60,719 bases of DNA. Source: an uncultured Eubacteriales bacterium. GTDB taxonomy: Bacteria > Bacillota > Clostridia > UBA1381 > UMGS1253. Each line of letters starts with the position of its first letter. Positions within the stretch are counted from its first letter, which is position 1. Below the pieces are notes generated by a model, which was not told where the DNA came from, did no database searches, and saw nothing but the letters and a program-made list of their open reading frames with translations. Below are positions 8,675 to 17,700 of this stretch, piece by piece. The stretch spans positions 1 to 60,719 of the forward strand of contig CABUKE010000011.1 of the NCBI GenBank assembly GCA_902492065.1, read 5' to 3'. The position numbers were made by a program, and so were the translations under genes.

Positions 8675-10154
8675 ATTTGCTTCGTCTGCGAATCCGAACG
8701 ACCGTCCGCAATGTATCCACTGTGCGGATAAGGCCGCCGCTTGCCAAAATGAGAAAAATGGGGATAAAACCGTAATTATATCGGTTTTGCACCTCAATCA
8801 CCGCAAAAACGAGAAAATAACCAATTAATGTAATATAAAGCAGCAGCGTGCGCCGGTCTTTGGTAAAAGCGGCAGATGCAATCTCAAGCAAAATAAGCAG
8901 CAAAAACACCAGCATGATATCCGTCGTGAGCGGCCTGTACCAATGATTGACAAATTCCCCCGTTTCACCAATCACGCACCATGAATAGTCGTATGTTCCA
9001 AACTGATACGCCAGCTTTTCCCCCATGAGGCGGATTACCTGCGGGATATCCTGCGTCCGCTCTGCAATGGCAGCCTTCAGCGCCGCGTCGTTGTCCATAT
9101 TTGCCGCGTCCTGTTCGTTCCAAAGGCCCTTGCTTTCCTGGTTCAGCCCAGTTGCAATCTTGTACGGTATATTCGAGTCGGTAATCGGACTGCCAATTAG
9201 CCCGCTATGCAGTAGAATACCGTTTACACTGTAAAGAATCACAAAATATACGCCGAAAAAGACAATACTTTTCAGGACAAATTGTTTTATTCCTTCCTTT
9301 ACTGCACTCCAACTCTGTTTATGAATTAACTCCGTATAAATCCAATAGCAAGCCACTGCAAGTAAAAACACAAGCATTTCCGGGCGGATAAGCTGGGACA
9401 AGCAGAGAAAAATTGCCGCAAGTCCAACATTAAGTAGTTTGCCGTGGTGCAGTTTGCGACATGGATTTGCGATCAAAAAATAAATCCCAGTCAAAAACAG
9501 ACTTGTTGCCACGTGCTGGTTGCTCAGTATACCACAAAACAGCAGGTTCAGCGGCAGAAACGCCATGACCATTCCGGCAAGGATACCGGCCCGTCGGCCG
9601 TACAGGCTCTTTGCAATCAGCGCCGCCATCACACAGCTCCATGCGCCAAACAAATTAAATACCACCTGGATTGGAAAATATCCAGCTCCAAAAATTTTTA
9701 TGATTGCTGCTTTCAGCAGGATAAATACGATATGTACCGACCAGGTGAAATAATAGTATCCAAATTCTTGCTGCATGAGTGCCGGCATTGCAGATGGGGG
9801 CACAGTTGCCAATCCCTCTGCAACTCGGTAAGTATCCTTAAAGTCACTGATTGGCTCAATTGGCCATAGCTGCAACATAACAAGTCTTGCTCCCAGTGCA
9901 GCGGCAAATATTACAACCAGCCAAAAGCCAAAATGTTGTTTTGTTTTACTGACAACAAAGAATAATACAGCGACAACTGCTACAAGCCCGGCCAGCACAA
10001 TACTGGTGTACCAGCCTTCCCGTATTTGGTCGTAGCCGCCTATAATTGCAATTCCAATGCACAATACGGTCAAAATGAGCAAAATGGTATGTACAGCCCG
10101 GTCAAACCATACGTCCGTGCGGATTTCTCTTCCTGTTCCCATGTTCTGCTCCAT
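8673..10154 (-). CDS. polytopic membrane protein, ArnT/PMT-like glycosyltransferase
   Basis: About 493 residues with 11-13 hydrophobic helices. The pattern resembles GT-C glycosyltransferases of the dolichyl-phosphate-mannose mannosyltransferase/ArnT group: a short cytoplasmic N-terminus, an acidic first loop (PIEPISDFKDTYRVAEGL), many helices, then a soluble segment (about residues 330-420). Such enzymes move sugars from lipid carriers to cell-surface acceptors; the substrate cannot be inferred. The N-terminus is uncertain: the ATG at 10154 has GAGGTG directly adjacent, while the one at 10142 has GGAG six bases upstream. It is divergent from parA across the parS site. Confidence 0.68.
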   Translation of the reverse strand: MEQNMGTGREIRTDVWFDRAVHTILLILTVLCIGIAIIGGYDQIREGWYTSIVLAGLVAVVAVLFFVVSKTKQHFGFWLVVIFAAALGARLVMLQLWPIEPISDFKDTYRVAEGLATVPPSAMPALMQQEFGYYYFTWSVHIVFILLKAAIIKIFGAGYFPIQVVFNLFGAWSCVMAALIAKSLYGRRAGILAGMVMAFLPLNLLFCGILSNQHVATSLFLTGIYFLIANPCRKLHHGKLLNVGLAAIFLCLSQLIRPEMLVFLLAVACYWIYTELIHKQSWSAVKEGIKQFVLKSIVFFGVYFVILYSVNGILLHSGLIGSPITDSNIPYKIATGLNQESKGLWNEQDAANMDNDAALKAAIAERTQDIPQVIRLMGEKLAYQFGTYDYSWCVIGETGEFVNHWYRPLTTDIMLVFLLLILLEIASAAFTKDRRTLLLYITLIGYFLVFAVIEVQNRYNYGFIPIFLILASGGLIRTVDTLRTVVRIRRRSK

Positions 10155-10182
10155 CACCTCGTCTTTTTGTATAACGTTGTTT

Positions 10183-10211
10183 ATTGTAGCATATTTGCTT
10201 TTCTTTTTCAA
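10183..10211 (-). promoter_or_regulatory. promoter of the membrane glycosyltransferase gene
   Basis: On the minus strand: TTGAAA (10211-10206), 17-base spacer, TACAAT (10188-10183). Confidence 0.65.
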
Positions 10212-10230
10212 CATTTTTTCTATTTCACAA

Positions 10231-10246
10231 TGTTTCACGTGAAACA
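10231..10246. promoter_or_regulatory. parS centromere site
   Basis: TGTTTCACGTGAAACA is a perfect 16-bp match to the bacterial parS consensus, the loading site for ParB. It sits 79 bases before parA and 13 kb from dnaA. I see no other copy in the window. Confidence 0.97.
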
Positions 10247-10260
10247 ATCTTATTTTGGTC

Positions 10261-10289
10261 TTTACGAATACGGGAAACTGTGGTAAAAT
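10261..10289 (+). promoter_or_regulatory. candidate parAB promoter
   Basis: TTTACG (10261-10266), 17-base spacer, TAAAAT (10284-10289). The -35 is 15 bases from parS, so bound ParB could affect expression. Confidence 0.5.
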
Positions 10290-10324
10290 AAAGCAGAAGG
10301 CAGACGGAGAGGAAGGATTTTATT

Positions 10325-11089
10325 ATGGGGAAAATCATAGCTGTTGCAAATCAGAAGGGCGGCGTGGGAAAAACAACCACGGCGGTCAATCTTGCGGCAG
10401 CATTGGCGTTTAAGGGGAAGCAGGTGCTTCTGGTCGACGCAGATCCGCAGGGAAACGCGTCGAGCGGGATTGGCATTGACCGGCGCGCACTTGAATTTTC
10501 CCTGTACGACTGCTTAATTAATGATACTTCCGTACAGGACGCCATTGTTGCAACACAGCAGAAACGGCTGTCCTGCCTTCCTTCCAATATTGAATTGGCG
10601 GGCGCAGAGATTGAGCTTGTTGCCATACCAGAACGTGAATCATGCATGAAAACATGTCTGGCTCCGGTGCGTGATACATACGATTTTATCGTGATTGACT
10701 GTCCGCCGTCGCTGGGGCTGATTACTTTAAACGCCTTTTGCTGTGCGAATTCAATTCTGATTCCAGTGCAGTGTGAATACTACGCGCTTGAGGGGCTGTC
10801 CCAGCTTACAAAAACGATTCGCACCGTAAAAAAGAAGATGAATCCCGCATTGGCGATTGAGGGAATTGTGGCGACCATGTACGACGCACGCACAAATTTG
10901 TCGATTCAGGTCATGGATGAACTGAAGAAGTTTTTTAAGGACAAGCTGTATGCCACCGCAATTCCGCGTAATGTGCGCCTGAGCGAAGCGCCGAGCTTCG
11001 GTGAATCAATTTTGACGTACGACATCACCTCAAAGGGCGCCGACGCCTATCTTGCGCTTGCGGCAGAGGTGCTGACAGCGAACAAATAA
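10325..11089 (+). CDS. parA: chromosome partitioning ATPase ParA/Soj
   Basis: Deviant Walker ATPase of 254 residues that positions ParB-parS complexes and, in Bacillus, also regulates DnaA. The signature KGGVGKTT lies at residues 11-18, Walker A' VDADPQG near 40 and the D-PPS motif (IDCPPSLGLIT) near 122. The length matches chromosomal Soj with no N-terminal DNA-binding extension. It is followed after 54 bases by parB. Confidence 0.96.
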   Translation: MGKIIAVANQKGGVGKTTTAVNLAAALAFKGKQVLLVDADPQGNASSGIGIDRRALEFSLYDCLINDTSVQDAIVATQQKRLSCLPSNIELAGAEIELVAIPERESCMKTCLAPVRDTYDFIVIDCPPSLGLITLNAFCCANSILIPVQCEYYALEGLSQLTKTIRTVKKKMNPALAIEGIVATMYDARTNLSIQVMDELKKFFKDKLYATAIPRNVRLSEAPSFGESILTYDITSKGADAYLALAAEVLTANK

Positions 11090-11143
11090 TTGTATAAAAT
11101 GCCATGTGTGGCTTAAAATAATAGGAAACGAGGGAGGCAGACA

Positions 11144-12043
11144 ATGGCAAAACGAGGATTGGGAAAAGGAATCGGCGCGCTGTTCGGCAATGATATAGAA
11201 GAAACAGAGTCCGTCGCGCAGGATATCCGGCAAATCAATCAAACAGAAGAAAAAGAAAAAATCACAACCTTGAAGTTGTCTCAGGTTGAACCGAATAAGG
11301 ATCAGCCACGAAAAAGTTTTGATGAGGAAAAGCTGCAAATATTGGCCGATTCCATCAAAAAGCACGGCGTCATTCAGCCCATTATCGTAAAGGATTTAAA
11401 CAATGGATTTTACCAGATTGTCGCGGGCGAGCGCCGCTGGCGGGCAAGCCGCATGGCGGGGCTGAAGGAAATACCGGCTATTGTACGCACGTATGACGAG
11501 CTTGCGGCCATGCAGATTGCGCTGATTGAAAATTTACAGCGTGAGAACCTCAACCCGATTGAGGAAGCACTCAGTTATAAGACACTACTCGACGATTTCT
11601 CCCTTACGCAGGAAAAGGTGTCCGAGCAGGTGGGGAAGAGCCGCAGCGCAATTGCAAACGCAATCCGGCTTTTGTCGCTTCCAGAGGAAGTCCAGACCAT
11701 GTTGGAGGAAGGAAGTATATCCGGCGGACATGCGCGGGCGATTCTGGCGGTCAACAGCGACGAGGGAAAGCTTCTGCTCGCACAAAAGATTATCGAAAAC
11801 GGGCTTAACGTGCGGCAGGCGGAACAGCTTGCGAAAACGCTGAACAAACAAAAGCCAAAGCAGGAGCCACAGCCGAGCGCCACATCAGCGTTTGATTTAC
11901 AGTTGCAGGAAATTCAAAACAGAATGTCAAATCTGTTGGGTACAAAGGTTAAAATTCTCAACGGCGCAAAAAAAGGGAAAATTGAAATTGAGTACTATTC
12001 AGCAAATGATTTGGACCGGGTACTAAAATTATTAAATATATAA
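11144..12043 (+). CDS. parB: chromosome partitioning CTPase ParB/Spo0J
   Basis: DNA-binding partition protein of 299 residues. The N-terminal MAKRGLGKGIGALFG stretch contacts ParA. The CTP-binding ParB/Srx domain contains GERRWRAS (about residues 96-103) and the ENLQRENLNPIEEA box. A central helix-turn-helix (LTQEKVSEQVGKSRSAIANAIRLL) reads parS and the C-terminus dimerises. It clamps around DNA at the parS site at 10231. RBS GAGGGAGGC. Confidence 0.96.
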   Translation: MAKRGLGKGIGALFGNDIEETESVAQDIRQINQTEEKEKITTLKLSQVEPNKDQPRKSFDEEKLQILADSIKKHGVIQPIIVKDLNNGFYQIVAGERRWRASRMAGLKEIPAIVRTYDELAAMQIALIENLQRENLNPIEEALSYKTLLDDFSLTQEKVSEQVGKSRSAIANAIRLLSLPEEVQTMLEEGSISGGHARAILAVNSDEGKLLLAQKIIENGLNVRQAEQLAKTLNKQKPKQEPQPSATSAFDLQLQEIQNRMSNLLGTKVKILNGAKKGKIEIEYYSANDLDRVLKLLNI

Positions 12044-12211
12044 GATTAAATTTTAGAAAGCAAATTTCGTTAATTTTTACCCTCTCTGTACGGCGATTTC
12101 GTACAGTGGCCTATGCAGTTATATCAATCTGGCACAAATTCCAATACAGGGCATTTTAGAGGGGATTCAGGTGTAGTAACAGATTGACACAAAAGAAAGA
12201 AGGTGCTGCAT

Positions 12212-12706
12212 GTGTCATATTTGAGCCACATTCCAATGGAGTATGTGATTCTTGCACTTTTAGCAGTTATTGTAATTTTACTCGTCGTATGTGCTTTTAC
12301 AATCGTACATGCGGTCAAGCTTCGCCGCATTATGAAGAACTGTCCCTCCGGCAAGCTCGACGAAACGATTGTGACGTATTACGATAAAATTGACAACCTG
12401 TATCAAGAGCTTGACGACAAGACAAGAGAGTTTGCACACATGGAGAAGGTACTGCGCGCCGGCGCACAGAAGGTCGGCCTTGTCCGCTACGATGCATTTG
12501 ACGACATTTCGAGCAACCTGAGTTTTTCGCTCGTGATATTAGACGGAATGGACACAGGCTTTGTGCTGACTTCTATCTATGGACGCGACACCTCAAATGC
12601 ATACATCAAACCCATTATCAAGGGGAAGTCGTCCTACACGTTGTCGGAGGAGGAGCTGACCGCGCTGCAAAATGCGATTGAAAATTTTGAGAACAAACTG
12701 AAATGA
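12212..12706 (+). CDS. DUF4446 family membrane-anchored protein
   Basis: About 164 residues: one N-terminal transmembrane helix (YVILALLAVIVILLVVCAFTIV), a charged coiled-coil segment (about residues 45-80), then a compact domain (GLVRYDAFDDISSNLSFSLVILD) typical of DUF4446. The family lies next to parAB in many Clostridia; its function is unknown. I chose the GTG at 12212, which follows AAGAAGG by 8 bases; GTG 12203 and ATG 12236 are alternatives. A small hairpin without a T-run lies upstream (12086-12106). Confidence 0.8.
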   Translation: MSYLSHIPMEYVILALLAVIVILLVVCAFTIVHAVKLRRIMKNCPSGKLDETIVTYYDKIDNLYQELDDKTREFAHMEKVLRAGAQKVGLVRYDAFDDISSNLSFSLVILDGMDTGFVLTSIYGRDTSNAYIKPIIKGKSSYTLSEEELTALQNAIENFENKLK

Positions 12707-12716
12707 GGGAAAACCG

Positions 12717-13157
12717 ATGAAAAAAAGTACAAAGTCACTTTGGATTTACGCAGCGGTGCTCTTTATCATCGCAATTGGGCTGATTTTTACCGCGACTATT
12801 TTACAGGCGCGAATGATCAGCGACGACGGTGAAATTGAGGTATTGGGAACCTTTACAAAAAATACAAAACAGAGCATTGCCGACCTGACGGATAAAAATA
12901 TCCAACTTACCAACGAGCTTGCCGAACAGCAAAAGCAAAACGAAACGCTGCAGGAGGAATATAACGCGCTGAAGGGCAGCTACGACGCTGCACAGCAAAA
13001 GCAGGACCTAATCCGTCAGATGTACGACGCATACAGCAAGAAAGACTATGAAACGCTCGAGCCGCTGCTCGGACAGATTACACCGGAGGAGGCAGACCTG
13101 CTCCTGCCCGGCTTTTACGCAACGGCAAAGGAAGCTGTAGAAGCAAAAAAAGACTGA
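12717..13157 (+). CDS. hypothetical membrane-anchored coiled-coil protein
   Basis: 146 residues, no family recognised. It has a lysine-rich start, one transmembrane helix (about residues 9-30), a short extracytoplasmic stretch, a long glutamine/glutamate-rich coiled coil (about residues 50-100: IADLTDKNIQLTNELAEQQ) and a helical tail. It starts 10 bases after the DUF4446 gene with GAGGG upstream, so the two are likely cotranscribed and may act together at the membrane. Confidence 0.75.
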   Translation: MKKSTKSLWIYAAVLFIIAIGLIFTATILQARMISDDGEIEVLGTFTKNTKQSIADLTDKNIQLTNELAEQQKQNETLQEEYNALKGSYDAAQQKQDLIRQMYDAYSKKDYETLEPLLGQITPEEADLLLPGFYATAKEAVEAKKD

Positions 13158-13189
13158 TATTATACTATAACATAAAGGGGTAACGCACC

Positions 13190-14476
13190 ATGCTGGATAT
13201 GAAACTGATACGTACCAATCCGGAGCTTGTGAAGGAAAACATCAAAAAGAAGTTCCAGGATGAAAAACTGCCGCTCGTCGACGAAGTGGTAAAGCTCGAC
13301 GAAGAATTCCGCGAGGCAAAGTCAAGAAGTGACTACCTGCGCTCCCAGCGCAACACCATCAGCAAGCAGATTGGCGTTTTGATGGCACAGGGGAAGCGGG
13401 ACGAGGCCGAACAGACTAAAAAACAAGTCACCGATATGGCGGACGAGCTCGCCGCTCTGGAAACAAAGACCGACGAACTGTCGGCAGCTATCCGCAAAAT
13501 TATGCTCGTTCTGCCGAACATTATTGACCCGTCTGTACCGATTGGCAAAGACGACAGCGAGAACGTCGAGGTGGAACGCTTCGGCGAGCCGGTCGTACCG
13601 CCGTACGAAATACCGTATCACGTCGACATTATGGAGAGCTTTGACGGGATTGACCTCGACAGTGCGCGCCGCACGAGCGGGAATGGATTTTATTACTTAC
13701 GCGGCGACATTGCGCGGCTGCATTCCGCTATTTTGTCGTACGCACGCGACTTTATGATTGACCGCGGCTTTACGTATTATGTACCGCCGTTTATGATTCG
13801 CAGCAGCGTTGTGACCGGCGTTATGAGCTTTGCGGAAATGGAAAACATGATGTATAAGATTGAGGGTGAGGACCTGTACCTGATTGGTACGAGCGAGCAC
13901 TCCATGATTGGCAAATTCATTGACACACAGCTCGACGAGGATCAGCTCCCGCAGACGCTGACGAGCTATTCGCCGTGCTTCCGCAAGGAGGTCGGCGCGC
14001 ACGGGATTGAGGAACGCGGCGTATACCGCATTCACCAGTTTGAAAAGCAGGAGATGGTCGTTGTCTGCAAGCCGGAGGAGAGCGCGGACTGGTTTGTGAA
14101 GCTGTACAACAATACGGTCGACTTCTTCCGTTCGCTCGACATTCCGGTGCGCACGCTTGAGTGCTGCTCCGGCGATTTGGCAGATTTGAAGGTCAAGAGC
14201 ATTGACGTGGAGGCATGGTCGCCGCGCCAGCAAAAGTATTTCGAGGTCGGGAGCTGCTCAAACCTGGGCGACGCACAGGCCCGCCGGCTCGGTATCCGCG
14301 TGCGTAACAAGGAAACGGGCAACTACTTCCCGCATACGCTCAACAACACGGTCGTTGCGCCGCCGCGTATGCTGATTGCATTTTTGGAAAACAATTTAAA
14401 GGAGGACGGCACCGTTGCCATCCCCAAGCCGCTGCAAATGTACATGGGCGGCAAAACGCAAATTACAAAAAAATAA
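13190..14476 (+). CDS. serS: seryl-tRNA synthetase
   Basis: Class II synthetase of 428 residues that charges tRNA-Ser. An N-terminal antiparallel coiled-coil arm (about residues 25-105) grips the long variable arm of tRNA-Ser. The catalytic core has motif 2 (YSPCFRKEVGAHGIEERGVYRIHQFEKQE) and motif 3 (NTVVAPPRMLIAFLEN). No T-box leader is seen upstream. The parA-parB-DUF4446-serS order is common near clostridial origins. Confidence 0.96.
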   Translation: MLDMKLIRTNPELVKENIKKKFQDEKLPLVDEVVKLDEEFREAKSRSDYLRSQRNTISKQIGVLMAQGKRDEAEQTKKQVTDMADELAALETKTDELSAAIRKIMLVLPNIIDPSVPIGKDDSENVEVERFGEPVVPPYEIPYHVDIMESFDGIDLDSARRTSGNGFYYLRGDIARLHSAILSYARDFMIDRGFTYYVPPFMIRSSVVTGVMSFAEMENMMYKIEGEDLYLIGTSEHSMIGKFIDTQLDEDQLPQTLTSYSPCFRKEVGAHGIEERGVYRIHQFEKQEMVVVCKPEESADWFVKLYNNTVDFFRSLDIPVRTLECCSGDLADLKVKSIDVEAWSPRQQKYFEVGSCSNLGDAQARRLGIRVRNKETGNYFPHTLNNTVVAPPRMLIAFLENNLKEDGTVAIPKPLQMYMGGKTQITKK

Positions 14477-14483
14477 TAACAAT

Positions 14484-14517
14484 AAAAAAATCGGCTTTTA
14501 AAAAAGCCGATTTTTTT
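14484..14517. terminator. bidirectional terminator between serS and fluC
   Basis: AAATCGGCTTTT/AAAAGCCGATTT hairpin with A-run left and T-run right. Confidence 0.9.
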
Positions 14518-14887
14518 ATGCTTCAAACAGCCGTAACGCGAGATAGCGCCCCAGCGCCACGCCGCCGATGCAGAGCAGCACACTCACCATTGCATACGCA
14601 GCAGCCCATCCTGTCTTTCCATTCTGCAACAGGGTCAGCGCCTCCAGAGAAAACGTCGAAAAAGTCGTAAATCCGCCGCATATCCCCGTTTTCCAGAACA
14701 AGAGCCACCTTTCATCCACCTGCCGCTGTATGGAAACGCCAACAATAAATCCAATCAAGCAGGCACCGAATACATTAATCAAAAGTGTAAGAATAGGGAA
14801 GTCGCCTTTGACCGGTATCAGCCCGATTGCATACCGCGCCATTGCGCCGAGCGCACCGCCAAGCCCCACCATCCACATACTTCCCAT
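14516..14887 (-). CDS. crcB: fluoride channel FluC/CrcB
   Basis: Small four-helix membrane protein of 123 residues. The conserved GGALGAMARY (residues 9-18), the NVFGACLIGF stretch carrying the asparagine (about residue 38) and the GFTTFSTFSLE motif (about residues 72-82) identify a dual-topology Fluc subunit that exports fluoride. Only one copy is present, so it would form an antiparallel homodimer. It starts 15 bases after walK with AGGAGG, so it likely rides on the walRK transcript. There is no room for its own fluoride riboswitch. Confidence 0.92.
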   Translation of the reverse strand: MGSMWMVGLGGALGAMARYAIGLIPVKGDFPILTLLINVFGACLIGFIVGVSIQRQVDERWLLFWKTGICGGFTTFSTFSLEALTLLQNGKTGWAAAYAMVSVLLCIGGVALGRYLALRLFEA

Positions 14888-14902
14888 TCCAATATCCTCC
14901 TG

Positions 14903-16696
14903 CTATTTTTGCCGCAATGGCAGCGTAATCATTACCTCACTGCCCTGTCCAACCTCGGACTGGATGGTAATTCGTCCACCGTGCGCCTCCACGATTTCCT
15001 TCGCTATGGCAAGCCCGAGCCCGGTGCCGCCGGCCTGGCGCGTCCGCGCCTTGTCCACTCGATAAAACCGCTCGAATATCCGCCCAATGTCCTCCCGCGG
15101 AATACCGATGCCATTATCCTTGACTTTGATATAAATTTCGTTGTAGATTTTGCCCGCAAAAATCTCAATCCGGCCGCCGTCCGGCGTATACTTGAGCGCA
15201 TTGGAAACGAGATTGATGAGCACCTGCTCAATCTTATCCCGGTCGCCCCAATATATGGGCAAATCTGTCGTAAAGGAATAGCGCAGCGTATGATTGTGTT
15301 CCTTTGCCGTCAGGGACAGCTTCTCCGCCACACCGCGCACCAGCGTACGGATGTCAATCTCCTCTCGTTTAATCGACTCCTTGCCGTGGTCGAGACGGGA
15401 AAGCGTCAGCAAATCTTTTACAATCCGCGTCATACGGTCCACCTCGGAGTTAATCACCGTCAGGAAGCGGCGTTCCATGTTGTCCTCCGGCCCGGCGGAC
15501 TCAAGCAGCGTTTCGGTATACGATTTCACCGTTGTCAGCGGCGTACGCAGCTCGTGCGATACATTCGCCACAAATTCGCGCCGCGATTCGTCCAGCTTCT
15601 GCTGACGGGTTATGTCCTGCAACGCAACGACAACGCCGCCAATTTTTTCCGATTCCTTATCGCGTTCGTACAAAAATGCCGCAAAAAACGCACGCAATAC
15701 CTGCCCGTTGAGTGTAATAATCCGCTCATACGTGCGGTTCCGTTCCAGATAGACAATGTCCCCAAGATGAATGTTCGCGCCAATGTCAGTGAAGAACTGG
15801 TTAAACTCGACCAAATCCGGGTTAAAGATGGATAGCATGCGCCGCGCCGCGGGATTGATATGAATAATCTTCCCATCTACGCCAAAGGCGATAACGCCGT
15901 CGGTCAGGTTGACGAGAATGGTTTCCATCTTCGTCTTTTCACTCTCGACCTGCTCCAGCGTATGGAACAGCTCCCGCGACATAAAGGTAAATGTGTCCGA
16001 CAAAATGCCAATCTCGTCGTTCGACTTCTTTACGCCGGTAAAGCTCTCCGGCTCCTCAAACTGCGCCAGCTTTTCTGCCCGCTTTGTGAGCGACATAATC
16101 GGCCCGGTAATGTTTTTGGACAAAAAGTACCCCAATATCAGCGATATAACAACGCCCCACGCAAGCGCCTGCAGGATAATAAAGAAAATACTCTCAATAA
16201 TGCCCGCAACCTCGTCTTTATTGTCTACAATATAAATAACGTATGCGACCTCAAAGTTTACAATAACTGGGTAGGCAAAGTCCATGATATTCATCTGGCT
16301 GTTGACAGCGTTGCCCACCTCACCGCTCATCGCTGTAATCACGTTCGGCGTTTTCTCAAGCGTTTCATCGGTCAGAAGGCCAATCCCGTCCAAAATGGCC
16401 GCAGTTTTCCCGTCCAGGATATAATACACCCTGTTTTCATTGAGCTCAATCCGTCGTGCGCTCGAATAAAAATCCAATATTCCCTTGATGTTCGTGACCG
16501 GGTTATCGCTTTTGGCCGCAGTTTCAATCTCCCTTGTGATATCCTCCTCGCCAAAAACCAGCGTCATAGAGTTGCTGAACCGCTCGGAATAGAACTCGCC
16601 CACCTGCGTAATCAAAACTGTACCGGCAATCACCATGACGGACAGAACGAGCAGGACAAACATAATAATAATTTTCCACTGTAAACTTTTAAACAT
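14903..16696 (-). CDS. walK: sensor histidine kinase WalK (VicK)
   Basis: Membrane sensor of 597 residues. TM1 is at about 7-30, an extracellular sensor domain at 31-165, TM2 at 168-190, then HAMP, a PAS domain (TDGVIAFGVDGKIIHINPAARRML), the HisKA box FVANVSHELRTPLTTVKSYTE with the phosphoacceptor His, and a HATPase_c domain (N box NLVSNALKYTP, G boxes DNGIGIP and GTGLGLAI). In Firmicutes this kinase tunes wall metabolism through WalR. The start at 16696 puts TM1 at the N-terminus, although its Shine-Dalgarno is weak. The yycHI accessory genes are absent. Confidence 0.92.
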   Translation of the reverse strand: MFKSLQWKIIIMFVLLVLSVMVIAGTVLITQVGEFYSERFSNSMTLVFGEEDITREIETAAKSDNPVTNIKGILDFYSSARRIELNENRVYYILDGKTAAILDGIGLLTDETLEKTPNVITAMSGEVGNAVNSQMNIMDFAYPVIVNFEVAYVIYIVDNKDEVAGIIESIFFIILQALAWGVVISLILGYFLSKNITGPIMSLTKRAEKLAQFEEPESFTGVKKSNDEIGILSDTFTFMSRELFHTLEQVESEKTKMETILVNLTDGVIAFGVDGKIIHINPAARRMLSIFNPDLVEFNQFFTDIGANIHLGDIVYLERNRTYERIITLNGQVLRAFFAAFLYERDKESEKIGGVVVALQDITRQQKLDESRREFVANVSHELRTPLTTVKSYTETLLESAGPEDNMERRFLTVINSEVDRMTRIVKDLLTLSRLDHGKESIKREEIDIRTLVRGVAEKLSLTAKEHNHTLRYSFTTDLPIYWGDRDKIEQVLINLVSNALKYTPDGGRIEIFAGKIYNEIYIKVKDNGIGIPREDIGRIFERFYRVDKARTRQAGGTGLGLAIAKEIVEAHGGRITIQSEVGQGSEVMITLPLRQK

Positions 16697-16764
16697 GCCG
16701 TTCACCCAAACTGCCAGATTTCCACAAAGAAATATCCGCACCGTATGGTGCAGATATTTTATTT

Positions 16765-17481
16765 CTACCGGATGTTATCTTTATTAAAGCAATACCCGAC
16801 GCCGCGCTTTGTCACAACAAAGTTGGGCATGCTCGGGTCGTCCTCAATCTTTTCCCGCAGGCGGCGAATCGTCACATCAACAGTACGCACATCGCCGTAA
16901 TACTCGTAACCCCAAACCTTTTCAAGCAGCATTTCCCGGGTAAAGACCTTGTCCGGCTGGAGTGCAAGAAACTTCAGCAGCTCAAACTCCCGCAAGGTCA
17001 AATCGACAATCTTGCCGTCGCGCTGTACCTCGTAGCGGTCCAGATTTAACACAATCCGCCCGGCGTTAATAATATTAGACTCCTCCTGTGGTGCGGCAGG
17101 CTCTGCCGTTTCCGTATGCACGCGGCGCAGGTTCGCCTTTACACGCGCCATCAGTTCCCGCACGGAAAACGGCTTTGTAATGTAGTCGTCTGCGCCAAGC
17201 TCCAGCCCAAGCACCTTATCCACTTCTTCTTCCCGCGCCGTTAGCATCAGGATTGGAACAGTCGGCCTCTTTTCCCGCACTTTGCGGCATACCTCAAATC
17301 CATCCATCTTCGGAAGCATCACGTCGAGCAGGATGACGTCCGGGTTTTTTGTCAGCGCCATAGAAAGCGCCTCCTCCCCGTCATATGCCTCAATCGTCTC
17401 ATAGCCTTCCTTTTCAAGATTATACTTCAATATATCTACAATTGGCCTCTCATCGTCTACGATTAGTACAAGTCTGTCCAC
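16765..17481 (-). CDS. walR: response regulator WalR (VicR)
   Basis: OmpR/PhoB-type regulator of 238 residues. The receiver domain carries acidic residues DDE, phosphorylatable Asp in VILLDVMLPKMDG and Lys in DDYITKPFSVREL. The C-terminal winged helix reads LTLREFELLKFLALQPDKVFTREMLLEKVWGYEYYGDVRTVDVTIRRLREKIE in pieces, very close to WalR/YycF. The start is GTG at 17481, nine bases after GGAGGG. It is the partner of the adjacent WalK and the likely master of wall-hydrolase expression. Confidence 0.93.
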   Translation of the reverse strand: MDRLVLIVDDERPIVDILKYNLEKEGYETIEAYDGEEALSMALTKNPDVILLDVMLPKMDGFEVCRKVREKRPTVPILMLTAREEEVDKVLGLELGADDYITKPFSVRELMARVKANLRRVHTETAEPAAPQEESNIINAGRIVLNLDRYEVQRDGKIVDLTLREFELLKFLALQPDKVFTREMLLEKVWGYEYYGDVRTVDVTIRRLREKIEDDPSMPNFVVTKRGVGYCFNKDNIR

Positions 17482-17526
17482 GTAACATTCCCTCCATTCG
17501 CTGCACAATTACCTGTAACTATCCTT

Positions 17527-17555
17527 ATTGTATCAGATTTATACAATTCTTGCAA
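17527..17555 (-). promoter_or_regulatory. candidate walRK promoter
   Basis: On the minus strand: TTGCAA (17555-17550), 17-base spacer, TACAAT (17532-17527). Confidence 0.5.
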
Positions 17556-17627
17556 GGAAAACAGCATTTTTCAGGTTGATTTCTTCAAAAACGCCATACC
17601 CCTCCCCCCAATTCCAGAAATTGTGTG

Positions 17628-17657
17628 TTGCTTTAGGTTTACATAATGTGTTATACT
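17628..17657 (+). promoter_or_regulatory. candidate promoter of the SleB-like gene
   Basis: TTGCTT (17628-17633), 18-base spacer, TATACT (17652-17657); moderate match only. Confidence 0.4.
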
Positions 17658-17700
17658 GCGTTTGTTTGATTATGAAGCTTATTTATGAAAGGAGACAAAG

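Noticed and set aside
14888..14902. Fluoride riboswitch for crcB
   Set aside because: Only 15 bases separate walK from crcB, too short for the aptamer.
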